A stretch of 64,000 bases of DNA, from contig NZ_CP097463.1 of assembly GCF_027247405.1 (NCBI RefSeq), positions 2,728,001-2,792,000 of the forward strand. The letters run 5' to 3'. Positions 52,690 to 61,674 of this stretch are shown piece by piece. Within the stretch, counting starts at the first letter, position 1. The number at the start of each line of letters is the position of its first letter. This DNA comes from Jatrophihabitans cynanchi (GTDB lineage: Bacteria > Actinomycetota > Actinomycetes > Mycobacteriales > Jatrophihabitantaceae). The notes under the pieces were generated by a model. It searched no databases. It saw only the letters and a list, made by a program, of their open reading frames with translations, and was not told where the DNA came from. A program made the position numbers and the translations under genes.

Positions 52690-54254
52690 GTGTCTCGATG
52701 CGCACGATCGTGCGGCCGGTGCGGATGGCGTGGCGGCGACTGACCAGCATGCGGACGGCGCTGATCCTGCTGTTCCTGCTCGCCGTTGCCGCGGTGCCCG
52801 GCTCGATCCTGCCGCAACGGCCGCTGAACCCGGACAAGACGAACGCCTACATCGCCGCGCACGGCGGTTGGGGCCGGTTCCTCGACCGCATCGGCATGTA
52901 CGACGTGTTCGGCTCGCCGTGGTTCTCGGCGATCTACGTCCTGCTGTTCGTCTCGCTGGTCGGCTGCCTGATCCCGCGCATCCGGCTGCACGCGCGCGCG
53001 GTGGTGCGCAAGCCGCTGCCCGCGCCGCGCAACCTGGATCGGCTGCCCGAGCACGGTGCCTTCGAGACGGCGGACGACGGCGCGGACTACGCCGCAGCCG
53101 CGCGCGCGACGCTCGGCCGGCGGTGGCGGGTGACCCGCCGCGTCGAACCCAGTGGCGCGATCACGCTCTCCGCCGAGAAGGGCTACAGCCGCGAGACGGG
53201 CAACCTGCTGTTCCACGTCGCCCTGCTCAGCGCGCTGATCCTGATCGCGGTCGGCCGGTTGTACAGCTACCAGGGCACCCGCATCGTGCTGCAGGGCGCC
53301 GACCAGGGCTTCTGCAACACGGTCTCGCAGTACGACTCGTGGAAACCGGGCCGGTTCGCCGCGCAGGGCAAGGTGCACCCGGCGCCGTTCTGCATCGACG
53401 AGCTGACCAAGTTCACCGCGACCTACACCGCCAGTGGCGAACCGTCCGAGTTCACCGCGCACGTCCGGTACCGACCGACCCTCGACTCGTCCCCGAAGCA
53501 GACCGACATCAGCGTCAACCACCCGCTTCGCCTCGAGGGCGATCGCGTCTACCTGATCGGGCACGGGTTCGCGCCGCGCGTCACGATCACCATGCCGGAC
53601 GGGCGGGTCGTCCAGGACACCCAGGCGTTCGTCCCGACCGACGCCACCACGCTGCTGTCCGAAGGCGCGTTCAAGGAGTCCGGCAAGCCGGGCAAGAACC
53701 AGGACGTCGGCATCTCCGGGCTGTTCGCCCCGACCCCGGTCGACAGCGGCAACGGGGTGATCACCTCGGTCTCGCCGCAGGTGAAGAACCCGGTGCTGGC
53801 GATCTTCGTCTACGTCGGCGACCTGAACTACAACGGACTGCCCCAGTCGGTGTACTCGCTGGACACGTCCAAGCTCACCAAGATCGGGGCGGTCAACCTC
53901 ACCGAGGGGCAGTCCAAGAGCTTCAGCAACGGCGTCACCGTGCGCTTCGACGGCTGGGTGCCGTGGGCGAGCATCCAGGTCAGCCACGACCCGACGCAGG
54001 GTCTGCTGCTGATCGCCGCGATCGCCATGGTGGTCGGCCTGCTCGGCTCGCTGGGCATCCGGCGGCGTCGGGTGTGGCTGCGGATCACCCCTGCGTCCGA
54101 GGCGCCGGACGGGGCGCCTACCGTTGTCAGCGTCGGCGGCCTCGCGCGCAGCGACTCGGGTAACTTCAGCACCGAGTTCGCGGCACTGCTGGGGCGGTTG
54201 CGGACAGCGGCGACACCGACGCGCGAGAGCGCCGTCGCAGCAGGAAGGGAGTGA
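52686..54254 (+). CDS. resB: Cytochrome c biogenesis protein ResB
   Basis: A 522-residue membrane protein: helices near 20-40, 78-98 and 178-198, a large extracytoplasmic domain (about 200-440) and a last helix near 443-460. PGSILPQRPLNP and the first-loop region are typical ResB. With CcsB it forms the system II haem-transport and cytochrome c synthase complex. It overlaps ccdA and ccsB by GTGA. Confidence 0.95.
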   Translation: MSVSMRTIVRPVRMAWRRLTSMRTALILLFLLAVAAVPGSILPQRPLNPDKTNAYIAAHGGWGRFLDRIGMYDVFGSPWFSAIYVLLFVSLVGCLIPRIRLHARAVVRKPLPAPRNLDRLPEHGAFETADDGADYAAAARATLGRRWRVTRRVEPSGAITLSAEKGYSRETGNLLFHVALLSALILIAVGRLYSYQGTRIVLQGADQGFCNTVSQYDSWKPGRFAAQGKVHPAPFCIDELTKFTATYTASGEPSEFTAHVRYRPTLDSSPKQTDISVNHPLRLEGDRVYLIGHGFAPRVTITMPDGRVVQDTQAFVPTDATTLLSEGAFKESGKPGKNQDVGISGLFAPTPVDSGNGVITSVSPQVKNPVLAIFVYVGDLNYNGLPQSVYSLDTSKLTKIGAVNLTEGQSKSFSNGVTVRFDGWVPWASIQVSHDPTQGLLLIAAIAMVVGLLGSLGIRRRRVWLRITPASEAPDGAPTVVSVGGLARSDSGNFSTEFAALLGRLRTAATPTRESAVAAGRE

Positions 54255-55264
54255 CGGTGGCCGGTATCGACGGGTCGATGGCGCACCTGTCCGACGGGTT
54301 GTTCACGACCTCGATCGCGGTCTACGCGGTCGCCATGGTCGGGTACACCGCCGAGTACGCGTTCGGCCGCAAGGGCCGGGTCGCGGCGACCATGCCGGTG
54401 CGCGAGCGCGAACTGGTCGGCGGAGGAGGTCCCCCCGCGATCGAGACGATTCCCAGCACCGTCTTGCCACCACCGGCCGAGCGCTCCTTCGCCGACCGCG
54501 TCGGGCGCTTCTCGTTCGCGATCACCGTGCTCGGTGCGCTGTTCCACACCACGTCCATCGCCGTCCGCGCGATCGCCGTGGACGCGGTGCCGTGGAGCAA
54601 CATGTACGAGTTCGCCTCGGTGTCCGGTCTCGTCGGGGTGATCGCGTTCATCGCGCTGTTGTGGCGGGCGCCGCAGATCCGGCATCTGGGCGGGCTGATC
54701 CTGCTGCCGGTGATCCTGGTGATGTTCCTGGCCGGGACGGTGCTGTATTCCAAGGCGCAGCCCCTGGTGCCCGCGCTGCAGTCGTACTGGCTGGCGATCC
54801 ACGTGACGCTGGTGGCGATCGCCGAGGGCGCGTTCATGACCAGCGCCGTGCTCAGCCTGCTGTACCTGGCCAAGCAGCGCTACGACCGGGTGAGCGTGCA
54901 GCCGGGGTTCCGGCGCGGCGCGTTCGCGAACCTCGCCGCGCGGCTGCCCGACGCCACGTCGATGGACAAGGCGGCGTACCGCATCGTCGCGTTCTCGTTC
55001 CCGCTGTACACGGTCGCGATCATCTGCGGCGCGATCTGGGCCGAGGCGGCGTGGGGACGGTACTGGGGCTGGGATCCCAAGGAGACCTGGGCGTTCGTCG
55101 TCTGGGTCATCTACGCCTGCTACCTGCACGCGCGCGCGACCGCGGGCTGGAAGGGCCGCGCAGCCGCCTGGGTGAACCTGGCCGCGTTCGGCTCGATCAT
55201 CTTCAACTTCCTGATCGTCAACATGGTGATCTCCGGGCTGCACTCCTACGCCGGCCTGAGCTGA
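54251..55264 (+). CDS. ccsB: Cytochrome c biogenesis protein CcsB
   Basis: A 337-residue haem-handling membrane protein with about eight helices. The tryptophan-rich WGWDPKETW motif at 272-280 binds haem for transfer to apocytochrome c. Histidines such as that in LFHTTSIAVRAI are candidate ligands. It completes the resA-ccdA-resB-ccsB operon, matching Rv0526-Rv0529. Confidence 0.96.
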   Translation: MTVAGIDGSMAHLSDGLFTTSIAVYAVAMVGYTAEYAFGRKGRVAATMPVRERELVGGGGPPAIETIPSTVLPPPAERSFADRVGRFSFAITVLGALFHTTSIAVRAIAVDAVPWSNMYEFASVSGLVGVIAFIALLWRAPQIRHLGGLILLPVILVMFLAGTVLYSKAQPLVPALQSYWLAIHVTLVAIAEGAFMTSAVLSLLYLAKQRYDRVSVQPGFRRGAFANLAARLPDATSMDKAAYRIVAFSFPLYTVAIICGAIWAEAAWGRYWGWDPKETWAFVVWVIYACYLHARATAGWKGRAAAWVNLAAFGSIIFNFLIVNMVISGLHSYAGLS

Positions 55265-55270
55265 GCCCTC

Positions 55271-55296
55271 GAGCAGGCTTTGATCGGGCCTGGCTC
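55271..55296. terminator. Possible bidirectional terminator hairpin
   Basis: GAGCAGGC and GCCTGGCTC pair around a short loop with one bulge, between the convergent ccsB and histidine kinase genes, touching the kinase stop. There is no U-tract, so the call is weak. Confidence 0.35.
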
Positions 55297-56617
55297 AACG
55301 GGCGGCGCCGAGGTCCAGGATCACGCGTGCGCCCCCGTGCGGCGAGCTTCCGACGGCCATCTCGCCGCCGCTGAGTTCGGCGCAGCGCCGGGCGATCGAC
55401 AGGCCCAGGCCGGTCGAGCCGCGATCGCTGCGGCCGCGGACCAGCGCGTGGGCGGGAAGTCCCGGTCCCGCGTCGGACACCTCGAGCCGGGCACCGCGCG
55501 CCGTCTCGGCCAGCCGCACGTCGAATGCGGTGCCTTCGGGCGTGTGCGCGATGACGTTCTCCAGCAACGCGTCCACGGCTGCGCCGAGATCCTCGGCTGA
55601 TGCCCTTACCGGCAAAGGGGAACCGGCCAGCTCGATGGTGGCCGGCCGATTCTGCTCCTCGGTGAGCGCGGACCAGAACGCGACGCGGCCGGCGACTACG
55701 GCGGCGGCGTCGCAGGAGGGCATGCGCCCCTCACGCTGGGGGCGGCGCGCGGTGCGGATGACCGCGGTGAGCATCCGCTCCAAGGAGCTGACGTGCGTGC
55801 TGACCCGATCGGCCTCGACCGGGTCGCGCAGCGCTTCGGCGTCCAGCCGCAGCGCGGTGAGCGGTGTGCGGAGCCGGTGCGAGAGGTCGGCGACGGTCTC
55901 CCGCTCCTCTGCGATCAGCTGGTCGATGCGGTCGCCGAGCTGGTTCAGCGCGGCGCCGACCTCCGCGATCTCGCGCGGCCCGTCGGTCGGGGCCCGCGCG
56001 CTGACGTCGCCGGCGCTGATCCGGTGCGCCGTCTCGGCGGTGCGCTCGAGCGGACGGACCAGGCGCCGGGTGAGCAGCTCGGCGGCGACCGCCGCGAGCA
56101 ACAGCAGGCCCACCGCGCTGCCGGCGAGCAGCAGCCACCACCTCGTCTCGCCCGCGTGCAGCTGCGCGTCGGATGCGAACACCCGCACGATGTCGATGCT
56201 CGGCTGCTGCGGGTCGCTCAGGATGGGCAGCTGCGCCAGCTTGCCGCCACGGAAGTCGACCGCGCTTTGCAGCGGGCCGGCGCGTCGCGAGGTCGGGTCG
56301 TCGCGGCGGAAGGTGCGGACCTCTGGGAGGTCCGCGGGGTCGCCCGGCGGCTGCCGGCCGACCACGGTGCCGTCGGGAAGCTGGACGCTCGCCGCGCTGT
56401 CGCCGCCCAGGTGCCCCAGGAACTCCTCCAGCTGCACGGTCGTCGGTGCCGGGAAGCTGCCGCGCACGTAGTTCGCGATCCGGTTCGCCTTGTCCTGTAC
56501 GGATTTCGCAGCGTCCTGGTAGACGACGTGACGCACCAGCAAGGCAAGCGGGATGACGAACGCGAGCAGCACGACCGTGGTCACGCCGACCACGAGCAGC
56601 ATGATGCGCTTTCTCAT
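55295..56617 (-). CDS. Sensor histidine kinase of a MacAB-linked two-component system
   Basis: A 440-residue kinase with two membrane helices (about 6-28 and 160-182) enclosing an extracytoplasmic sensor of about 130 residues, then HAMP, HisKA with His247 (DLSHRLRTP), and HATPase_c with VSDAGPGLP and STGLGLSIARR. The N-box is somewhat divergent (LLENVIAHTPEG). It follows its response regulator by 10 bases on the minus strand. It is divergent from the exporter operon, which it may control. Confidence 0.92.
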   Translation of the reverse strand: MRKRIMLLVVGVTTVVLLAFVIPLALLVRHVVYQDAAKSVQDKANRIANYVRGSFPAPTTVQLEEFLGHLGGDSAASVQLPDGTVVGRQPPGDPADLPEVRTFRRDDPTSRRAGPLQSAVDFRGGKLAQLPILSDPQQPSIDIVRVFASDAQLHAGETRWWLLLAGSAVGLLLLAAVAAELLTRRLVRPLERTAETAHRISAGDVSARAPTDGPREIAEVGAALNQLGDRIDQLIAEERETVADLSHRLRTPLTALRLDAEALRDPVEADRVSTHVSSLERMLTAVIRTARRPQREGRMPSCDAAAVVAGRVAFWSALTEEQNRPATIELAGSPLPVRASAEDLGAAVDALLENVIAHTPEGTAFDVRLAETARGARLEVSDAGPGLPAHALVRGRSDRGSTGLGLSIARRCAELSGGEMAVGSSPHGGARVILDLGAAR

Positions 56618-56627
56618 GGACCGGGTT

Positions 56628-57311
56628 TCATGTCGGTGGTGTCGCAAGGCGCACGCCGACACCGCGCACGCTGTACAGGTAGTGCGGCGCCGCTGCGGTC
56701 TCGCCGAGTTTGCGGCGCAGCCAGGACAGGTGCACATCGACGGTGCGGTCCGATCCGCCCCAGGCCAGTTGCCACACCTCGGCCAGCAGGTCGCGCTTGC
56801 TGACCACCTCACCGGCGCGCCGGGCCAGCGCGACGAGCAGCTCGAACTCCTTGCGGGCCAGCTCGACCGGGCGGCCGTCGACCTGCACCTCGTAGCTGCG
56901 GGTGTCGATCCGCAGCCCGCCGACGGTGATCACCGGATCTTCCTCGGTGCGGCCGGATCGGCGCAGCACCGCCCTGATTCGCGCGTTCAGCTGCAGCGCG
57001 GTGAACGGCTTGATCACGTAGTCGTCAGCGCCCAGTTCGAGCAGGCGCACCATCTCTGACTCCTCGTCACGAGCGGTCGCCACGATCACCGGGATGTCGC
57101 TGACGGCGCGCAGCATCGACAGCACATCCGCGCCGTCCACGTCCGGTAGGCCTAGGTCGAGCAGCACCACGTCCGGTCGGTTCTCCACGGCCGCCGACAG
57201 CGCCGGCAGCCCGGAACCGACCGACGCGACACCGTGCCCGTGATCGCGGAGCGCACGGGTCAACGCCGAGCGGATCGCGGCGTCGTCTTCGACCAGAAGC
57301 ACCTGCGCCAT
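56628..57311 (-). CDS. Response regulator, OmpR family
   Basis: A 227-residue regulator: receiver domain with Asp52 (VLLDLGLPD) and Lys in VIKPFTA, then a winged-helix domain ending DVHLSWLRRKLGE and SVRGVGVRL. First gene of the pair with the kinase. The 236-base region to the divergent exporter gene should hold the binding sites; no clear direct repeats were picked out. Confidence 0.94.
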   Translation of the reverse strand: MAQVLLVEDDAAIRSALTRALRDHGHGVASVGSGLPALSAAVENRPDVVLLDLGLPDVDGADVLSMLRAVSDIPVIVATARDEESEMVRLLELGADDYVIKPFTALQLNARIRAVLRRSGRTEEDPVITVGGLRIDTRSYEVQVDGRPVELARKEFELLVALARRAGEVVSKRDLLAEVWQLAWGGSDRTVDVHLSWLRRKLGETAAAPHYLYSVRGVGVRLATPPT

Positions 57312-57547
57312 GCGCCGCACGGTACGCGGCCTGTGCAGCCGGCGGGGGGCGCACATGTGTTTCTCACGGCGGCTTAGGACGGGCTTATCACTGCACTGAG
57401 GCCGGCCTGACGCTCGCGTCCGGACCATCCATATCGGCGCTGCCCTGGCGTTCTCGTCGTACGGCTGCGCAGGGGGTTGTCGCAGACAAGTCCCAGCATT
57501 CTCCGGCGAGCTGGTCGAGTGCGGATTCAGGAACTGGAGCGATCGCG

Positions 57548-58795
57548 GTGAGGCTGATCAGAGCGGCGGGTCGACGAGTGCGGGCTCATCCGTGGTGGTC
57601 CACCGCGATCGCGGTGCTGGTGGTGGGCGGTGCCGCAACGGGCACGGTGTTCGGACTCGGCGGCGGCGGCGATCCGGCCGTGGCCGCCGCCACGACGACC
57701 CAGACGGTGAGCACCGGGACGATCCGGCAGAGCGTGTCGGCGAGCGGGACGCTGGCTCCCGCTCAGCAGAGCAACCTGAACTTCTCCTCCTCGGGCGTGG
57801 TGACCACGGTGCGGGTCAGTGAAGGGCAGACGGTGCGCAAGGGGCAGATCCTGGCCACCATCGATTCGGCGGCACTGGCCGCCACGGTCGCGCAGGCGAA
57901 GGCCGGCGTCGCGTCGAACAAGGCGAAGGTCGATGACGACGAGGTCAACGACGTCTCCGACACCCAACTGGCCGCTGACAAGGCGGCGCTGACGGCGTCG
58001 CAGAATCAGCTGACCTCGGCGCGCAAGGCGCTCGCCGGCGCGACCATGACCTCGCCGATCGCCGGCGTGGTGGCCGGCGTCAACCTGACCGTCGGCGAGT
58101 CGGTGTCCGGATCCGGTTCCGGGACCGGTGGTTCGTCGAGCGGCGGCGGCGGCGCGAACGGTGCCACCAGCAACGCCTCGTCCACGTCGAGTGCGCAGAT
58201 CCAGGTGATCAGCACGAACGCGTGGGTCGTGAACGCGACGGTGGACGCCAGTTCGGTAGGACTGATCAAGGTCGGCAACCAGGCCCAGCTGCGGGTGACC
58301 GGTGCCGGCGACACCGTGTACGGCACGATCTCCTCCATCGCGGTGACGTCCTCGTCCTCGAGCGGCACGGCCAGCTACCCGGTGGTGATCGGGGTGACCG
58401 GCTCGCCGTCCGGGATGCACGACGGCGCCGGCGTGACCGCGACGCTGATCTACAAGCAGCTCTCTGACGTCGTGGCGATCTCCTCCATCGCGCTGCACCG
58501 AACAGCGGGCGGATCGCAGTACGTCGAGAAGGTGGTCAACGGCAAGACGGTCCGGACGCCCGTTCAGGTCGGCATCAGCTCCGGCCTGCAGACCCAGATC
58601 ACCTCCGGTCTGTCGGCCGGCGACAAGATCCTGGTGCCGCAACTGCAGCGCAGCGGCACCGGTTCCACCACGCGCAGCGGAACCTCGAACCGCGGCGGTC
58701 GCGGCGGCGGATTCGGCGGCGGCACCGGCGGCGGCTTCCCGGGCGGCGGCTTCCCCGGAGGCGGAGGCGCGGGCGGCGGTGGCTTCGGTGGCTAG
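57548..58795 (+). CDS. Efflux adaptor (HlyD/MacA family)
   Basis: A 415-residue periplasmic-adaptor-like protein anchored by an N-terminal helix (near 17-37). It has a split lipoyl/barrel-sandwich domain (SASGTLAPAQQSNL, VSEGQTVRKGQILATID, ATMTSPIAGVVAGVNLTVGE), a short helical hairpin, a beta-barrel and a Gly-rich tail (GGRGGGFGGGTGGGFPGGG). GTG start at 57548. Actinobacteria lack the usual outer membrane partner, so it probably couples to a cell-envelope export role. Confidence 0.88.
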   Translation: MRLIRAAGRRVRAHPWWSTAIAVLVVGGAATGTVFGLGGGGDPAVAAATTTQTVSTGTIRQSVSASGTLAPAQQSNLNFSSSGVVTTVRVSEGQTVRKGQILATIDSAALAATVAQAKAGVASNKAKVDDDEVNDVSDTQLAADKAALTASQNQLTSARKALAGATMTSPIAGVVAGVNLTVGESVSGSGSGTGGSSSGGGGANGATSNASSTSSAQIQVISTNAWVVNATVDASSVGLIKVGNQAQLRVTGAGDTVYGTISSIAVTSSSSSGTASYPVVIGVTGSPSGMHDGAGVTATLIYKQLSDVVAISSIALHRTAGGSQYVEKVVNGKTVRTPVQVGISSGLQTQITSGLSAGDKILVPQLQRSGTGSTTRSGTSNRGGRGGGFGGGTGGGFPGGGFPGGGGAGGGGFGG

Positions 58796-59546
58796 GCGTC
58801 ACCAGCCACAGCTCGGATCGGGCCACCGCGCCCCGGGCGGCCCGGCGCCGGTGATCAAGCTGGAGCGGGTCCGCAAGGTGTACGGCACCGGCACGGTCGA
58901 GGTGGAGGCCCTGCGCGGCGTCAGTCTGTCGATCGCGCAAGGCGAATACGTGGCGATCATGGGCCCGTCCGGGTCGGGCAAGTCCACGTTGATGCACATT
59001 CTGGGCTGCCTGGACGTGCCGACCTCGGGCCGCTACGAGCTGGCCGGCGAGGACGTGTCGACGATGGACGAGCTCGACCTGGCCGTCGCGCGTAACCGGC
59101 AGATCGGGTTCGTGTTCCAGCAGTTCAACCTGCTGCCCTCGTTGACCGCGCTGCGCAACGTGGAACTGCCGCTGTCCTACGCCGGGATGAGCCGCGCGGA
59201 CCGCCTGCAGCGCGCCCAGGATGCCCTGGAGCGGGTGGGGCTCGGCGACCGGCTCGATCACCGGCCGGGCGAGCTGTCCGGCGGGCAGCAGCAGCGGGTC
59301 GCGGTCGCGCGTGCGCTGGCCACCGACCCGGCGCTGCTGTTGGCCGACGAGCCGACCGGCAACCTGGACTCGACCGCCAGCGCGGAAGTGCTGAGCCTGT
59401 TCGGCGAGCTGCATCGGCAGGGCCGCACGGTCGTGCTGATCACCCATGAGGCGGAGGTCGCCAACGCGGCTGCCCGGGTGATCCGGATCCGCGACGGCCT
59501 GATCGCCTCCGACGAGACGGTCGACGTCGCGGGGGCATCGGCATGA
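58779..59546 (+). CDS. MacB-type ABC transporter ATP-binding protein
   Basis: A 255-residue ATPase of the LolD/MacB group: Walker A GPSGSGKS at 62-69, Q-loop FQQFNLLPSLTA, signature LSGGQ at 166-170, and Walker B LLLADE at 186-191. Overlaps the adaptor gene by 17 bases and the permease by 4. The first ~20 residues are a non-conserved extension; GTG 58788 would shorten it. Confidence 0.94.
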   Translation: MASVARRHQPQLGSGHRAPGGPAPVIKLERVRKVYGTGTVEVEALRGVSLSIAQGEYVAIMGPSGSGKSTLMHILGCLDVPTSGRYELAGEDVSTMDELDLAVARNRQIGFVFQQFNLLPSLTALRNVELPLSYAGMSRADRLQRAQDALERVGLGDRLDHRPGELSGGQQQRVAVARALATDPALLLADEPTGNLDSTASAEVLSLFGELHRQGRTVVLITHEAEVANAAARVIRIRDGLIASDETVDVAGASA

Positions 59547-60775
59547 ACTGGCCGGACACGCTGCGCAACGCCTGGGACGCGATCCGCACCCACAAACTGC
59601 GCTCGACGTTGACCTCGCTGGGCATCCTGATCGGCATCGCCGCCGTGGTGCTCACCGTCGGGCTCGGGCAGGGCGCGCAGCAACAGGTGTCCAAGCAGTT
59701 GGCCGCGTTGGGCGGGAACCTGCTGATCGTGTCGCCGGGCAGCTCGACCACGAGCGGCGTCCGTGGCGGCTTCGGCTCGGCGTCCTCGCTGACGACCGCC
59801 GACGGCACGGCGTTGAGTTCCAAGCAGGCCGCGCCGGACATCGCCGCGGTCGCACCCGTCCTGCAGTCCAGCTCGCGGGAGCTGGACAACGGCTCGACGA
59901 ACTGGACCACCACCGTCGTCGGCACCACGCCGGACTGGGCGTCGGTTCGCGGCCGCACGCTCTCGTCCGGACGCTTCATCAGCGCCACGGACGAGAAGAA
60001 CGCTGCGGCGGTCGTGGTGCTCGCGTCCGACACCGCGAGCGAACTGTTCGGGCCGCTGAACCCGGTCGGCCAGAACGTGACCGTCAACAGTGTCCCGTAC
60101 CAGGTGATCGGGGTGCTGGCCTCGGCCGGTTCGGACTCCACCAGCAACCTGGACGACCAGGCGATCATGCCGATCAGCACGGCCGCGCAGCGCGTCGTCG
60201 GCGGCAGGAACCGCACCTCGGTGCAGACCATCTACATCAAGGCGACCAGCGAGGGCCGGTTGTCCGCGGCGTACCAGGAGGCCGATGCGCTGCTGGCCTA
60301 CCGGCATGCGACCACGTCCGGGTCCAGCACCGATTTCACGATCACCACGCAGCAGTCGGTGCTGTCCACGACGTCCTCGGTCAACAGCACGCTCACCGAC
60401 CTGCTCATCGGGGTCGCGGCGCTGTCGCTGATCGTGGGCGGTATCGGGGTCATGAACATCATGCTGGTTTCGGTCAAGGAGCGCACCCGTGAGATCGGGC
60501 TGCGCAAGGCACTAGGCGGCACCCCGGCGCTGATCCGCAGGCAGTTCCTCTCCGAGGCGTCGATGCTCGGCCTCACCGGCGGTCTGCTCGGGGTCGCGGC
60601 CGGTGTCGGTGCGGCGCTGACGTTGCCGCACTTCATCAGCAACCCGGTCGCGATCTCGGTGCCGTGGATCCTGCTCGCCATCGCGGTTGCGATCGCGATC
60701 GGCGTCGGCTTCGGCGTCTATCCCGCGTCCCGGGCCGCTCGGTTGTCCCCGATCGACGCGTTGCGTAGCGAATGA
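59543..60775 (+). CDS. MacB/FtsX-type ABC transporter permease
   Basis: A 410-residue permease: one N-terminal helix (about 20-42), a large extracytoplasmic MacB-like domain (about 45-280), and three C-terminal helices (about 287, 340 and 375) around VKERTREIGLRKALGGTP and FGVYPASRAARLSPIDALRSE. ATG start overlaps the ATPase stop. With the ATPase and adaptor it forms a mechanotransmission-type exporter for peptides, lipids or drugs; substrate unknown. Confidence 0.93.
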   Translation: MNWPDTLRNAWDAIRTHKLRSTLTSLGILIGIAAVVLTVGLGQGAQQQVSKQLAALGGNLLIVSPGSSTTSGVRGGFGSASSLTTADGTALSSKQAAPDIAAVAPVLQSSSRELDNGSTNWTTTVVGTTPDWASVRGRTLSSGRFISATDEKNAAAVVVLASDTASELFGPLNPVGQNVTVNSVPYQVIGVLASAGSDSTSNLDDQAIMPISTAAQRVVGGRNRTSVQTIYIKATSEGRLSAAYQEADALLAYRHATTSGSSTDFTITTQQSVLSTTSSVNSTLTDLLIGVAALSLIVGGIGVMNIMLVSVKERTREIGLRKALGGTPALIRRQFLSEASMLGLTGGLLGVAAGVGAALTLPHFISNPVAISVPWILLAIAVAIAIGVGFGVYPASRAARLSPIDALRSE

Positions 60776-60786
60776 AAGGCAGATCG

Positions 60787-61674
60787 ATGCAGATTCGTCC
60801 GCCCCGGCGACTGCTCGCCGGCGTGGCGGGACTGGCCGCGGTCGCGACCGTGGCCGCCTGCGGCGGCGGCTCCTCGCCGTCGGACCCGGCCACGCCCACC
60901 GGGGGCGCCACCTCGAGTTCGCCGGCCGCTGCCGGGCGGGGCTTCGGACGCGGTGCGCCGCCGGCTGCTTCGGGCACGATCGCCGCGGTCACCGGCACCA
61001 CGATGCAGGTGCAGAGCCGGCAGAACGGGCAGGTGGCCGTGCACTGGACCGCCACCACGAAGTTCACGCAGCAGGTGAAAGTGGCGGCCAGTTCCATCGA
61101 GGCCGGCGACTGTGTCACGGCGACGGCCGGTCCCGGCACCTCGCCCACCGCCACCAGCTTCGCGGCCAGCACGCTCTCGGTGAGCGCGCCGACCGACGGT
61201 TCGTGCACTGGGCGGGACGGTCAGTTCGGCGGAGGCGGCGCACGTCCGTCCGGTTTCCCCACCGGCGCGCGTCCATCGGGCTTTCCCACCGGCGGACCTC
61301 CCTCCGGCTTCCCCACCGGTGCCGCGCGGAACCGGGGCCGCGCGGGTTTCGGGGCCATCGCCCGCGGCTCGGTGACGTCGGTGTCCGGTAACACCCTGGT
61401 GATCGCGGCCCGGGAGTTCGGCTCCGGATCCAGCAGCCCGGCCACGTCCACCACGACGGTGACCCTCAGCTCGGCCACCACGATCACCTCGGAGAAGTCA
61501 GCCACCGCGAGCGCGATCAAGGTAGGCCGCTGCGCGACCGCCCGGGGCAGCGCCGACTCCAGCGGCACGGTCACCGCGACCGCCTTGGTCATCACCGATC
61601 CGGCAAACGGGCAGTGTGGCGCCTTCGGCAGCTTCGGCAGCTTCGGTGGCGGAGACGGGGGCAACGGTGGCTGA
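60787..61674 (+). CDS. DUF5666-like secreted lipoprotein
   Basis: A 295-residue lipoprotein with lipobox around TVAAC (Cys25). Two beta-strand-rich DUF5666-type segments, SGTIAAVTGTTMQVQ and GSVTSVSGNTLVIAA, flank a linker of three 9-residue ARPSGFPTG-like repeats (27-base DNA period, 61243-61323). ATG 60787 is preferred; ATG 60772 overlaps the permease stop. Probably works with the exporter outside the membrane. Confidence 0.82.
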   Translation: MQIRPPRRLLAGVAGLAAVATVAACGGGSSPSDPATPTGGATSSSPAAAGRGFGRGAPPAASGTIAAVTGTTMQVQSRQNGQVAVHWTATTKFTQQVKVAASSIEAGDCVTATAGPGTSPTATSFAASTLSVSAPTDGSCTGRDGQFGGGGARPSGFPTGARPSGFPTGGPPSGFPTGAARNRGRAGFGAIARGSVTSVSGNTLVIAAREFGSGSSSPATSTTTVTLSSATTITSEKSATASAIKVGRCATARGSADSSGTVTATALVITDPANGQCGAFGSFGSFGGGDGGNGG